Assembly: GCF_900324485.2 (NCBI RefSeq)
Contig: NC_046640.1
Coordinates: 16,665,673-16,729,672, forward strand
Origin: Mastacembelus armatus
Taxonomy: Eukaryota > Chordata > Actinopteri > Synbranchiformes > Mastacembelidae
Direction of reading: 5' to 3'
Length of the DNA stretch: 64,000 nucleotides
A program made the translations under genes and the position numbers. The notes below the pieces were generated by a model. That model saw nothing but the letters and a program-made list of their open reading frames with translations. It was not told where the DNA came from and ran no database searches. This document shows, one piece after another, positions 24,697 to 36,403 of the stretch; the first letter of the stretch is position 1, and each line of letters begins with the position of its first letter.

Positions 24697-26198
24697 TTAC
24701 TGTCCATCAACCTTATCTGTGGAGAGCAAAAAGACAAAGATATGTGGGGTTTGGCAGAAGTATTTTTGCAGAAAACAAATCTAAATTTTGTAACCATTTT
24801 CTAAATGTTTATACTAAGAATTTGGTCAGGTGCTGCTTTCTATGGTTCTGTGAAGGATTTTAACATAATATTCAATTTCCATGACTAATTCAGCTGGTAC
24901 AGATAGAACACAACTAATATCATAAAGAACACAATAATCCAAAAGTAAATATTATGGACAATGCAATACTGCATTCAAGTTCTATATGCTCAGTGGATAT
25001 GTGGTCTCAGTGCACTTTTAGGGCCTGTAAAACATAATGATAAAGGTTACCAACCTAATAGGACATAGATTAAACTCAGACAGTAGATCTAACTCAGTGC
25101 TGTTTGTACCTTTAGGGATGAACTTCAGTGAGCTGCTGAATATTCAGAAGCGAGAAAGACCTTTGGCTGGTCCATCGTTCACAAACTCATGGCCCAGCCC
25201 ATTTCCACACTTTCCACACAGCACCTGGCAAAAAAACAATCAGATATCAGAGGTTTGTGCATAGTTACTATTTAATGCAGTCAAAAAGCACAGCATATGG
25301 GACGTCTTTAAAAGGTTATAAATACAACTGGCTAGTAACAACCTCTCAAACTGAGTAAACCACTATGACACTGTACGCTGCCACGTCTAGGCAGAATTGT
25401 ATGTTACACTCAGCTTCCTCTGAAGGATTCATTTATAAAACAAAGAAAGAGATGGTACCTTCAATGCTCCAGGTCTCTCCACATATTTAGACACGCTGTC
25501 CTCATGGATGGTCTCTGTGAAGGCTGGCCAGGGTGATGAGTGCTCATACTTGGAGCGGCTGGAGAAGAGCTGGTGACCACACTTGGAGCAAACATAGATC
25601 CCTAAGAAGTACAAAAGAAAGGATGGTTCAATATCTATTTTATACAAATAACCTTAACTAATGGCACTGTGATCATGTCCTTTTCTTCAAGTTACTTTAG
25701 TTAATATATATAAAGTATTAATATATCTTAATTATATGATACGTAACAAACCTGGTGACCTTGTTTTTATACACAATAATGATGAAGATTGTCTACAGTG
25801 TATTTCTAACTTCTCATTTGTTAAGGAACATACAGTTTTGTAACAGGATAATGATTATGAAACCTGAAGAAAGTTACAATAGTTTCCTTGCTAGTTTCAT
25901 AACATGCTTTTATTTTAGTTTTCCAATCAATTTCATTTTCTTTGACATCTGTAAATGTTTTTATATGCAGTCAGAGCTGTAGATACTTTAGTCCGATATA
26001 ACTACAGCTGTACTTTTTTCGCGTCTCAATGACCAGTTAGCTAACAGTTGCTAGCTAGTTTTCATTAGCTGCACTTCTGTTCAGCCGCACCTGTTACGCT
26101 GACATTTGCGTACACGTACAAGAAGTCAAAGTGATGAAGTTACCTGGTGTAAAATGGTCTCTAAAGACCTCTCCATCGGTGAAGGAACAGAACGACAT
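24697..26198 (-). CDS. msrb1: Methionine-R-sulfoxide reductase B1, selenoprotein (four coding exons)
   Basis: Reduces methionine-R-sulfoxide in proteins in cytosol and nucleus; the vertebrate enzyme also acts on actin. Exons: 26198-26144, 25601-25459, 25224-25110, 24716-24697; 110 aa including selenocysteine. Exon 1 encodes [19 protein letters not shown]. Exon 2 carries the first zinc CxxC (VCSKCG) and the core [14 protein letters not shown]. Exon 3 carries the second CxxC (LCGKCG), then [11 protein letters not shown], then LSRF[11 protein letters not shown]. The Sec codon is TGA at 25146-25144. Exon 4 adds DKVDGQ and the TAA stop at 24699-24697. Human MSRB1 is 116 aa, with the same zinc site and Sec position. 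The exon 3 donor (GTACAA) is weak but the frame and exon 4 fit. A translation that reads TGA as stop would truncate the protein just before the catalytic residue. The gene sits next to hs3st6, as in human. Confidence 0.9.
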
Positions 26199-26764
26199 TC
26201 CTCTCGGAGTAAAGGGCTTTACTCTGACAGACTGCAGAAAGTCTGGGAGCAACAATCAGACTTCCGGCGCTTCAGAATAAAACCACAGACTTTTCCGGTC
26301 TATCTTAAATAAATACAAAACGCCAAACGGTGTCTGTAATAACAAACTTTGTATATTAAAAAACTAAGAATAATTACACTGGCCTTTACGTTAGGATTTA
26401 ATCATGTTATAGTAAATATAACAATAAAATGTCAATTTGAAAGCCAACTGTTAGAGGTTTAAAGGGAAGGTTTGCTATCCTCCATTCATTTGTTTATCCA
26501 TAAAAAAAGTGTTGTTTCATTGGTGTATTAATTGGCACTCCTAGAATCTCTCCAGCATAGAAGTCGCTTCTAACAGCACATAACCTACATCTAAACAAAA
26601 ATACTAGTGCTTCAAGTATTGTTCTTCATCAGACAATGCCCTTTCTTTCTGAAAGGTTACAATAAATACACAAGGACGAAAAAATACAACCCCTAAGAAT
26701 GAAACACTTATTAACGTGTCAGCAGTCACCTGGAGTCTCTCTCTTTAAAATTTAAAAATCAAGT

Positions 26765-27356
26765 TAGATATGTAGGAGTAATCATGGACTCAGGCATGAA
26801 TTTTAACAGCCACATTAAATCAATAACATCGTCAGCATTTTATCATCAAAAAAACACTGCCAGAATCAAAGGGATCATGTCTAAATCATATTTAGAGACT
26901 CATTCATGCATTTATCTCTAGCAGGTTAGATTACTGTAATGGCCTGTTCACGGGACTCTCAAAAAGAGCTGTAAGGCAGCTTCAGTACATTCAGAACGTT
27001 GCTGCTCAGGTCCTGACTAGAACCAGGAAGTACAACCACATTTGGCTTCCTGTCGCTCAGAGAATAGACTTTAAAACAGCCCTGCTTTTGTATAAGTCTA
27101 TTCATGGCTCAGCACCACAGTGCGTCTCTGACATGTTGATGCCATACGAACCATCTCGAACTCTGAAAACATCAGGGACAGGCCTTCTCGTGTCCAGAGT
27201 CAGGACTAAACAGTGAATGGAGAAGCAGCGTTTCAGTTTGATGCAGCTAAAACCTGGAATAATCTTCCTGATGCTGTTAGACAAGCCTCATCTCTGAAAG
27301 TTTTGAGTACAAGCTAGAAACTTTTCTTTTTAGCATGGCATATGACATATGACAAC
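26765..27356 (+). mobile_element. LINE 3' fragment (L2/Rex1-type, CR1 group), source copy
   Basis: Conceptual translation, interrupted by stops, shows the C-terminal part of a non-LTR retrotransposon ORF2: GVIMDSGMNFNSHI, RLDYCNGLFTGL, QYIQNVAAQVLTRTRK, WLPVAQRIDFKTALLLYKSI, then MLMPYEPSRTLKTSGTGLL and TWNNLPDAVRQA. The 5' end is truncated, as is usual. Its last part (27116-27356) is inside duplication unit A and reappears at the start of unit B. Not functional. Confidence 0.75.
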
Positions 27357-27939
27357 TGACAGTGTTCACAATTCACGTATTTATTGTGAAGGACTCGAAG
27401 CCGAAGTACTTTTGTGGTAGCCACAGACCACCGGTGACACCGGGACTGAGGGGTCGAGCAGGGTTTGCATATTTTATGGGAATGGTATCCAGCTGCTGTC
27501 GTGGACGCTTTAGCATTGCAGCTCTCTCTAGTGATGGCGAAATCGAAGCTTTGTGAAGCACTGAACCACTTTGAGACAACTGGCCTGAAAACGACACACT
27601 GCTTCGAAGCATTTGATACAGTCAGAAGAGTCAGACAGTCTGCTGGCTGGCTTGGAGAACTGCATCTGAGCGGGTGTCCTGACAAAGCCTCATTGCTTCA
27701 GGCTGTAATGGATCTCACGTTCTATCTTTCTCTGAGGCTTTAATAAAAGTTATTTTGTCAGAGGTGTGTCATTGTGTTTGTCTTTGCATAATGCAATATT
27801 TAAAGATGTTTGCACAACAGGCAGCCTTGATGAGGCAAATTTGTGTAATAGTAAAATTGTATTGGCAGTATTTTGATGCTGGTGCCTGTGCAACTTTTTT
27901 TTATATTGTAAATGGGGTATTTCAGTGACTTTGGCATTT

Positions 27940-28620
27940 GTGTGGGTTCAAAGATTTTTTATTTAGAAAAAGAACCATTTCTACAGTGCTTGGCTTTAAT
28001 CTGCTCCTCTTGTGGCTCACTACCTCTCCAGCTTTGGAGAAGACCCGCTTGCATGGGACTGATGTAGCTGGCATGTGAAGGTATATCTTGGTCATCTGAA
28101 AAAGATGGGGATACATAGCTGCACGTGTAGCCCAGTAACTGAGCGGGTGTTCCCCTCTGGAGAGGTAGGGCTCAGGCAACTAAGAAAGGTCACAATTCTT
28201 TGAGCTCTTGTTCTAATATCAGTTAATACAGGAGTTTGTTCCAGTGGCTTTTTCACAACAAGGTTGAAACTATGTGTGAAACATGGTACTCTCCTCACTT
28301 TAAGAAGTTTAGCACAAATAATCATTTTGGATGCATTATCTGTAATTAAGCAGTGAATTTTCTGTCTGAAGCCCCATTGGTTCAGTTGCAGGTGCATGAC
28401 ATCCCTCAAGTTCTCTGCTGTGTGGGAGTGTGTAAAATGTCCCACACCAGGCAAAACACTTTGCTAGCTCCATGTTGGGATTGGCAAGTGACCCCAAGAT
28501 ATGCATCCATATTAACGGATGTCCACGTCTGCCGACACACTGACTGCTTCGGCTTTCTCCAGCTTTTCCATTGACTTTTTTTTGTCCTCTTGTTGTTGCT
28601 ACATGTGAGCTCCTGAACAC
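27940..28620 (-). pseudogene. hAT-family transposase remnant
   Basis: Two frames show the family. Around 28454-28200: NQWGFRQKIHCLITDNASKM, then VPCFTHSFNLVVKKPLEQ, the RNase H-like core region with ITDNASK. Around 28179-27940: the C-terminal dimerisation domain, with PLSYWATRAAMYPHLFQM, MPATSVPCKRVFSKAGEVVS and KRSRLKPSTVEMVLFLNK. These resemble ZBED-type hAT transposases. The N-terminal BED finger is not recognisable, and frames change between blocks, so it cannot encode a working enzyme. Part of the same element in unit B has been deleted. Confidence 0.8.
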
Positions 28621-28633
28621 AAATCAGGCACCT

Positions 28634-28750
28634 TCAGTCTGTCCTTCCTGGGAAACATTTGATTTGTTCCTTAATTTGCTGGGAACAGATGAAAGGGCAG
28701 CCTGGTAGACTGAAGACAAGATTATGTCTGAGCCCTCCACCCCTGTTGAG
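28634..28750 (+). repeat. Unclassified dispersed repeat, copy 1
   Basis: Matches 62583-62705 in the same orientation: CATTTGAT, GGGAACAGATGAAAGGGC, CTGGTAGACTGAAGA, TTATGTCTGAGCCC and CCACCCCTGTTG. It lies inside the hAT element of unit A. It has no coding content and I cannot assign the family. Confidence 0.6.
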
Positions 28751-29274
28751 GGAGAGTTGTTCACCTAAGGAGCCTATTCAGACCAGGTGTGAAGTGAAAC
28801 CAACTCAGGGTTGTGGGTCTAACGGCCCTCACCTGATTTACTTAGCTCACCTAGTGAGTCCAGTTGCCATGACTCAGCCTTTAGATAACTTCCCCAGGAC
28901 GACTGAGAATCTTCACAGACAATATATACCTAAACCTAAATATATACCTAAACCTAAATGTATACTAACACCCTCTCTGACTACAATTCAAATGGTAATA
29001 ATAATATCTCTAGCAATCTCCTCCTCTTAAACAACCCACAGTTTAAGCAGTGTCTCAGACCTTTTAAAGCCTTGACATGTTGAAACGTCCAGCTCCTTCA
29101 AAATTCCCGAGAAGCAGCTCGACACGCCATGTGACGCCTCGCTCGCAGCGGTCACGTGATTTGGGGCATGAAGCGCGAATCTAAACACTGCTCAGCGTCA
29201 CTTCCGCTTGAAAAGATCGATACTGTGTCGAGTACACGGGCTCGAGCGTCACATAACTAGCTCTCTCCTAAGAC

Positions 29275-31233
29275 ATGGACACCACAATGTTTCAGCTGAG
29301 GTCGTTCGTCCACCAGCGGCTGTACGCGGCGGCAGAGGAGATCCTCGGCGAGGTGGAGAAAACCATAACGTTAGCTTTGCACGAAGCCGACGCTAGTCGA
29401 TCCAAAGAGGAGGTCGAAAATCTGCCACACCAGCTGGGCCTTCTGCGAAAGGAGCCAGGTTCGAGATCTACTTTAATGTGTTGCACTGTAGCGCGTTAAA
29501 TAGCTAACGAGGATGTTGCTCCTTGTTTACGCATGCGCGAACGCACTTTATTCAGCGTCCGAAATCGCATACTATCTAGTAGGTGCTACATTTGAGTAAG
29601 TACGTACTTTGAGACACTGTTAAAATAGTACTTTCTATATAGTACGAATGGAAATCGGACGTATTACGTCCGCCATATTGATGTTATCACGTGTCATGTC
29701 ACAACCACGCCCACTGTATTTTCACAACAATTTTAAAATTTCGATAAATTTTCTAATCTCATTAAACTGTTTAACAACGAAGGTCCGTTAAAAAAGCTGG
29801 TGTACAGTATTGATGTTAATAGTGAAATAAATCATTAATAAAATAATGATTAAACATCTTTTTATGGCGATTCACAAAATCATCTCATCGATTTACATTG
29901 TTTAAACTTTCATTGAGTCAGCTATTTCTTTAGATTATGTTAAACCAGTGTAATTTAATTTAAGGAACAACGCTTTTCTCTGGTCTATACTTGTAAAAAA
30001 ATGTTCTGGCATATTAGGTCTCCTCTCCCATGGCCTCATGGGATAGCAAAGTGTGAATGGTGTGTGTGCAGATGTTTTCCCAGAAGTGTTAGGAGAGTGG
30101 CCATGCAAATTAGAGCTTTATTGTGGAGTCTTATGGAAAGATACTTAATTGAGATGGGAACCATTCAGGCTGTTTGTTCACTTCGTGTCTTCTATGTAGC
30201 TGCAGAACTTCCATGGACCAGTAGTGTGCAACATAGAGATGAATGTGACAGTCTGCTGCTGCAGGAGAACCCAGGACCCTCAACACCAATGGTGTCAGGA
30301 TCCTCTCAAATCAGCACAGATCTGCACAGTGGCAAGTGGAGCAACTCCCCATGTCGGATGTTCAAGATCAAAGAGGAGCAGGAAGAACCTGGGGACGAGA
30401 GTCAAACAGAAGAGATTGGTTTTCCTTCTCCTGAAATGAAGTATGAGCGAGATGAGGCACAAGTGTCATATGAAATGCAGCCAGTTTCTTCAGATTGCTC
30501 TGCAGCTCATGGTGAGAACAATGACAGCAATGAGGAGGGGGTGGACAGTGAAGGGGACCAGACCAAAAGAAAGATAATGCAAGGACAAAGTGGCACTGAT
30601 AAGGCAGAATCACCCTATGAGAGTGGTTCTGCTAAAGGTCAAAAGGACCGCCGTTTCTGCCACTTTTGTGGAAAAGGATTTCAGTACGTTGCTTCTTTCA
30701 TGAAGCACGTAAAAACACACGTGAGAGAGACTGACTGCACTATCTGTGGGAAGACACACCAGTCTACAAAAAAGCTGATAACTCATTTGAAACATTTTCA
30801 CAACAAAGCATATTTTTGCGACATTTGTGGCAAGATTTTTGACAATAAACGCAATCTCAGACTACATGGAAGAATGCACAAAGAAGTTAAAAAATTTCTG
30901 TGTCAAGAATGTGGCAAAACATTTAATCGTAAAGATCATCTCATTGTGCATGTGAGGACCCATTCGGGGGAGAGGCCTTATCACTGTGATATTTGTGGCA
31001 AAGCATTCAGTCAGAGCCAGAACCTTACAATTCATAAAAGAAGTCATTCAGGGGAGAGACCATATCATTGTGGCCTATGTGACAAAAGTTTTAACACTAG
31101 CAGTCAGCTCAAACTGCACATGAGATACCATTCAGGAGAAAGACCGTACCAGTGCGAATTTTGTGGTAAAGGTTTCCCCCAAAATAGTCAGATGAAGAGA
31201 CACAGGACCACACATATAGGAGAAAGCTGCTGA
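29275..31233 (+). CDS. C2H2 zinc-finger protein, tandem copy A (two exons, seven fingers)
   Basis: Probable DNA-binding transcriptional regulator in the nucleus; the target is unknown. Exon 1 is 29275-29458 (MDTTMFQLRSFVHQRL, then AAAEEILGEVEKTI, a helical N-terminal segment typical of fish zinc-finger families). Exon 2 is 30200-31233 after acceptor TATGTAG; 405 aa in total. The donor (G|GTTCGA) is weak, but the phase joins exactly as P-A-A-E-L. The long open frame upstream of 30200 is intron. The linker has an acidic segment with MFKIKEEQEEPGDES. Seven fingers run from CHFCGKGF to the final CEFCGKGF; fingers 4-7 are joined by H-S-G-E-R-P-Y linkers, and finger 2 is irregular (12-residue spacing, H-x4-H). 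An AATAAA lies at 31607-31612. Frame is intact. See copy B for the unusual finger divergence. Confidence 0.85.
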
Positions 31234-33069
31234 CTGAAAACAGTTAAATACATGAGACAGAACTTGTTTGATTACGTTGGCATACCTCACCTATTGGCAA
31301 TTCATAAGTTTAACTATGACATATACACTATATTGCTTACCATAGGTTGTTTGGTAAATGCTTTGTAGTTATTGGCATTAGTTGACATGGAGGACATGGA
31401 CCCCTCTGCTTTGGAATTACAGCAGAATGGGAAGAACAGGAAAAAACATCTGTTATTCCAGAAGTGTTTGGATTACTCCAAAGTGTTATCCCTAGTACTA
31501 ACCTTGTAGTCACATGGATAAACAGTTTTGCTGTTCTCGTTTTGTTACATATATGGAAGTAGATACAAACATGAAATGAAAGCAGATAGAAACACAGTAT
31601 AGTGTTAATAAAAGTGCCGGAATTGATTGTATTAGCATTAATATATGGTTTTATTTTGATGTAACTTTCAGAGTTGGTACATGTGCAAACAGTTTTGTTT
31701 TTTTTTTTTGTTTTTTTTTTAAACCAAGTCCAAAATATTGTCATAATCTCAGTTACCAACTTAGAATTACAAGTCTAGGGCTAATTTGAGTGCTTGGTCA
31801 CTATACTTTAAAAATCCCTTAGTGATACTAGTTTAGCTTTTTTTTTTTTTTTTTTTTTTTTTTGGGTTTTGCTTTGTATTTTTTTTTTTTTTTAAAGCAA
31901 TATGTCAGAGAGCAAAACATTTTACAGTGTAGAAATCAATGTGTTCATTGTTCTCTGGTGGACAAACCTTGTAATAATGACCCTGTTTCTAAATGACATT
32001 AAATCTAGTTTGGTATTTCTGTCACTTTTTGTTACTTATTGGTTGTCATATAAATAGCTCATTAGTGTATCCTATATAACTGGATTAAACTGGATTACTA
32101 CTTCATTGCTGGAAAGTTTAAATGTCTTAACTTTGTCTACACGGAATTATTATAATAATATGAGAGGCCGAAGTGTGCCGTGAATACTTCCTGTGGAAAA
32201 ATGAATTGCAGTTGCCACAGTTTTTATAAAATTTCCAGCCAGTTTACCAAGTTCAAGTATTAATTTATCCTCTTAATTGAGCTTTTAGGGATCCAGAGAC
32301 ACAAACACCTGGCAAGATCTAACTAAGCATCAGTCATCAAAAGTTTTACCACACTGCTGCTCAAGACTGATTTCTTCTTCTTCTTCTGAGGTTTGGCCAA
32401 CAGGTGGCAGCAATATGAGCTGGGCTGCAGCACACATGATGCTTATAACTGTGACTAAGATGATGTGAGGCTGAGATGACATGGATAATGTGTAAGTATA
32501 GTAGTACACCCTCATACTCTGCTGCAGCATCACTGTTACTGGGACTGGGGCTCCTTCAATAGAGGTCAGTATTGTTAGATTTATTACCAGTGTGTCTGAT
32601 CTTACTGTAAGATTAACTATGGCTGTGTACTGCTGTTTGCATATTTCACGGTGCATCTGTCTTCAAACTTTACAGTGAACAGGAACCAACAGTAATATAT
32701 GCGCATCTTAAAAGCCAAAAAAAAAAAGCTCTAGCCCTTTCTTTATTGTCCTCTCTGTCTCTCATTATTTATTTATTAGCCTACTTTCAGCCCATATATG
32801 AAGTTATTGATCAGGCTCACAGACGCCAGGACGTCTTGAACTGTTACCTACTGTGCTCATGTAATTAATGAAAAAAGCCTGAGCCGTTTTACGCAGAAAT
32901 TCTGGCATGAATTTTCCGAGTCGTGCAATTGCATAAGTGTGTGCGTACAGGACTGCGGTGTCAGAGGGGGAGACTTGTGTTTTGACGCTGAGCGCGGAGC
33001 AGAGAGGAGGAGTCGCTCTGTCAGCTGCTGCCCTCTCACAGCTAATCTGGATTAGAGTTTGGCGCAGTC
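31234..33069. other. Zinc-finger A 3' UTR and spacer
   Basis: Probable 3' UTR to about 31640 with AATAAA at 31607. Poly-T runs at about 31838-31863 and 31879-31893 follow. The sequence GATCTAACTAAG at about 32317 is the empty target site of the Tc1 insertion seen in unit B. No gene is recognised. Confidence 0.5.
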
Positions 33070-33430
33070 TGCAGCCAGGACTACAATAATCACATTATTC
33101 AGTATTGGGTTGACGCCTCCTGAAGCGGAAGCAAGCGGCGATGTCAAACGGTGTCCACATTCCTGATGCGTCTACCTTAAAGATAAACCATCTGAATAAG
33201 ACGTTAATACGAATCTGGCCATTTTGCGACAAAGACGGACTACAATCCGGCTAAAGTTGATCTAATATTTGTTGCCTGTGGCCGGTGGATGGTGCGCAAC
33301 TCCGTGTGCAGCACGATGCAGCATCCACACTCATCACTGCAGCCATAAGCACATTTCTGCACACTCCGACGTCTTCTGTACTGTGAAACTCTCCCAGTCG
33401 GATTTCACCGGAGCAGGTGATCACATTCAG
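33070..33430 (+). other. Putative non-coding first exon and promoter of tex2l, copy A
   Basis: A CpG-rich block in an AT-rich setting ends with CACATTCAG|GTGAGTGTT, a near-consensus donor at 33430/33431. No acceptor or coding frame follows nearby. The next compatible acceptor on this strand is that of the tex2l coding exon (TTTCTAG at 45312). I infer a 5' UTR exon; the TSS is not visible. It contains a 37-codon upstream open frame at 33141-33254 (MSNGVHIPDAS). The duplicate is at 42511-42871. It could instead be an enhancer or an unrelated CpG island. Confidence 0.45.
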
Positions 33431-35627
33431 GTGAGTGTTTTTGTTTTCCTGATGGCAGCAGAGTCCAGGAGGACAGCTGCCTTTATTTCCAGACGCACTG
33501 CTGAGACAGCTGAGGACAGACAATGGATGGGAAAAAAAGTTTAATGTTCAGAAACAGTTATTCACCTTACTACAGCTTCATACACATTGTCCATGTGATA
33601 TCCAGATAAATGTACAGTCCAGTGCCAAGTGTGTCAGTCATCAGGGTCAGATGGCAGTTTGAGGACAGGGCTGAGCACAGAGTGCTATGGAAATAAACAC
33701 AACAATGTGTGACGCCAGGCTGTGGCTGTCTGTCCTGACATGATCTCACAAAGCAACCCAATTTAAAATCAAAAATACTGTCCCATTTCTGTCCAGGTGT
33801 CACTGTTCAGCAAAGGTCGAGAAGAGGACAGAGTGGGAAAGAAATGATTTTGGCTGCATTGAATTCATCATCAGGGATAAAAGGGGGATTTTCTGCTCGT
33901 CGCCTCATTTCTCCCTCTCCATTATGACAATTAGTATTCACTGATAGACCTTTGAACCTACCTGTCCCATCATAAGTAAACAGACACACAAGTGGTTAAA
34001 CATCTTTGTATGTCTTTATATCTGGTACAGAATAATCCACAGTTTGAAAATGATTTCATGAATATTTTCCTCCTTACTAAATGACAGTAGCAAAATAAAA
34101 TTAGTTTTTTAAAAATTTAGGATAATACTCAAAGTATTTTACTTAGATTTTACAATCTAATAACCAACCAACTAGTTATCACAAAACACATAACGCTAGT
34201 GGTGAGAGACATTTCAACAAGAATTCTTCTATTACAGACATTGCTTTAGTATATTGCTCCACTTTTCACTCTGAAGTGCAGTTTCCTCCTGGACTCCTGT
34301 GTCAGTTTTCTTGCTTCTGTAGTTCACCCACTGTCCTGCCTGGAAAGCTGCCAGATCTCTGCTGAATCTGTAACTCATTGAGCACAGCAAAGGTCCTCCT
34401 CCCACCGTCAGCATGAACTGATCCAAACTGCCTCAAAAGCAGAAACTGATTAGGATGCAGGGCTGTCTGGAGCAGGTAAAGCACTGGCTGAGCAGCACTT
34501 TTGGTTAATTAGATTTATGAAACAGGCCAGAGGTCGGTGTTTCTCAGTGTGTAGAGAAGTGGAGAGCTCTGTAGCAACAAAACGGAAAATTAAATGATGC
34601 ATTACATGGAAACAAATGAGTATTTCTGAATTATGTAAGTATTTCATCTGAGTCAGGGTTACAATTTATAGTAAAGAGTTCTGGGGCCTGTTCAAGTATC
34701 TCACTACTGTTAAAGTTTCTGCCATTGCATTTTAGTAACAATTTGCAAACCAAACGGCAGGACTGTGTGTCTTTAGATAACCTCGCTGCTCTCTGTTTAT
34801 GTTTTAATCTGGCTGCAGCATTTGCTTTGAGAACAAGACAATAAAAAGAAACAGTCATCATCTTAAAACAAGGACACAAAAACAGATTGACCAAAGAAAT
34901 CCCAACCCAAGGAGCATTTCCAAGCCTTTTCAGTAGTTTAGAACTGCATTAACCTTCATACCAATTTACTAAGTACAAGGAACAATTGCCAAAACAAATG
35001 GAAGACAATACATCAGTATCAGTGTTTGAAAAATGCACTGATATTCCATTCATCAGATTTAATTTATGTCACAAGTATTAACTTTTGTGAATAAAATCCT
35101 CCTTAATGTGGAGGATTACAGTTAATCCCCTCTTAATCTGGATCATATTGTAGCTGTTGACTTTGAGTGAGATGAGCTGTGCAACATCCCTGCCATATCA
35201 GTGACTTGTCACTTGTAAACAAGCTGCAAGGACCTGTTATAGATCCATATGCTCACAGAGCCCTGTTTTCCCCAGGGAGCGGCTAACTGGTATCCTTTCA
35301 AAGACAGTTACAATTGTGACACAGAGGAGCTTCAGCCTGACTAGTTGTAACTGAACTCCTATAAATTATAATTTGTTGTGCGAATGAAGATAACCAGACT
35401 AAATGTTCAGTAGCCTGTTTTATCTCTAGCAGTGTGTAAAGATTCAGCAGGAAGCGAGACTGTAATGAAAAATCTTGGTTACAAAAACACAGATGGAGTT
35501 GAAGTGAGTGTGGTGTTGATGTAGTGCTTGGTCATATGCTCACTATACAATAAATATTTGCCTCTCTTGTTTTGCTTCAGTCAAGTCTCAGGTAGCCATG
35601 AGCTCAGAGAAGTAATCGTGTTTTGAC
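33431..35627. other. Duplicated non-coding segment, end of unit A
   Basis: Nearly identical to 42872-45069. Presumed intron or intergenic sequence upstream of tex2l. The short open frames on both strands are conserved only because the DNA is duplicated; none has a recognisable domain. Confidence 0.5.
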
Positions 35628-36056
35628 CACAGTACATCTCTGACATGTTGATGCCATATGAACCATCTCAAACTCTGAGAACATCAGGGACAGGCCTTCT
35701 GCTCGTGCCCAGAGTCAGGCCTAAACATGGAGAAGCAGCGTTTCAGTTTGATGCAGCTAAAACCTGGAATAATCTTCCTGATGCTGTTAGACAAGCCTCA
35801 TCTCTGAAATTTTTGAGTCCAAGCTAGAAACTTTTCTTTTTAGCATGGCATATGACATATGACAAGTGACAGTGTTTTATCTAAAGTGATTTATCTGCAC
35901 TCATTCTCCTTTAATTTTATTTCAAGTTCATTTCCCACTATTTGCTGTTTCTTATTTTGATTTTTGCCTATGTACTTTTAACTTGTCTTTTATTTCTGTA
36001 AAGCACTTTGAATTACTCTGTGTATGAACTGTGCTATATAAATAAACTTGCCTTGT
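35628..36056 (+). mobile_element. LINE 3' tail (L2/Rex1-type), copy in unit B
   Basis: Repeats the C-terminal motif MLMPYEPSQTLRTSGTGLL and TWNNLPDAVRQA of the fragment at 27116-27356. It then continues into a 3' UTR with the fish LINE signature AAAGCACTTTGAATTACTCT and AAATAAACTTGCCTTGTCTT. This longer tail is missing in unit A, which shows that unit A was shortened after duplication. Confidence 0.75.
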
Positions 36057-36403
36057 CTTATTAATATAATATAGTCCAGTACAACACCATAGTAAACTAT
36101 GTGAATGAATTTGTAAATTTCATGCAGTGTAATTTGACTTAAATTTGACTTTGGACAAATAGCCACTACAGTTTAGATTTGGATTTTGTACTTATGTGTA
36201 GTATCTTTTGTTTAATCAATAATGTTGTGACGTTTATTGGCATTTTGCACTTTTAGGTAAAAAAAAAACAAAAAAACATTTTTTTTCTATCAATTCACGT
36301 ATTTATTGTGAAGGACTTGCAGCCGAAGTACTTTTGTGGTAGCCACAGACCACCGGTGACACCGGGACTGCTGTCGTGGACGCTTTAGCATTGCAGCTCT
36401 CTC

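Larger units (their letters stand above)
27529..29259 (-). mobile_element. hAT DNA transposon, copy A (1.73 kb, inactive)
   Basis: Ends TAGTGATG on the left and CATAACTA on the right; in copy B the right end is CATCACTA, giving a perfect 8-base terminal inverted repeat TAGTGATG. Both copies are flanked by the 8-base target duplication GCTCTCTC (27521-27528 and 29260-29267), the right length for hAT. Inside lies a decayed transposase on the minus strand (27940-28620). The transposase N-terminal side faces 29259, so that end is the element's 5', promoter-bearing end. It is CpG-rich (about 29090-29259) and abuts the zinc-finger start codon at 29275. Confidence 0.8.
27116..35627. repeat. Tandem segmental duplication, unit A (8.5 kb)
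   Basis: Begins inside the LINE tail (CACAGTGCGTCTCTGACATG) and ends GTAATCGTGTTTTGAC. Unit B follows at once and starts with the matching CACAGTACATCTCTGAC. Beyond unit B the same right end is followed by different DNA, so this is a head-to-tail duplication. The joint shows only 1-2 bases of microhomology. Contents in order: LINE tail, hAT element, zinc-finger gene A, putative non-coding first exon A. Most non-coding sequence looks about 98-99% identical to unit B by eye. Confidence 0.9.

Noticed and set aside
27314-27743. Overlapping open frames on both strands at the left hAT end, repeated in unit B
   Set aside because: They cover hAT terminal DNA and its flank. Conservation between units is due to the recent duplication, not coding selection.
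30001-30199. Upstream extension of the zinc-finger A open frame (and its twin at 37844)
   Set aside because: The acceptor TATGTAG at 30199 joins exactly in phase to the family-typical first exon. The upstream part is intron that happens to be open, and it differs from the finger-family N-terminus.
33251-34894. Set of 60-91 codon frames repeated at 42692-44335
   Set aside because: Identical in both units because the DNA is duplicated; no domains, mixed strands, and no start or splice logic.
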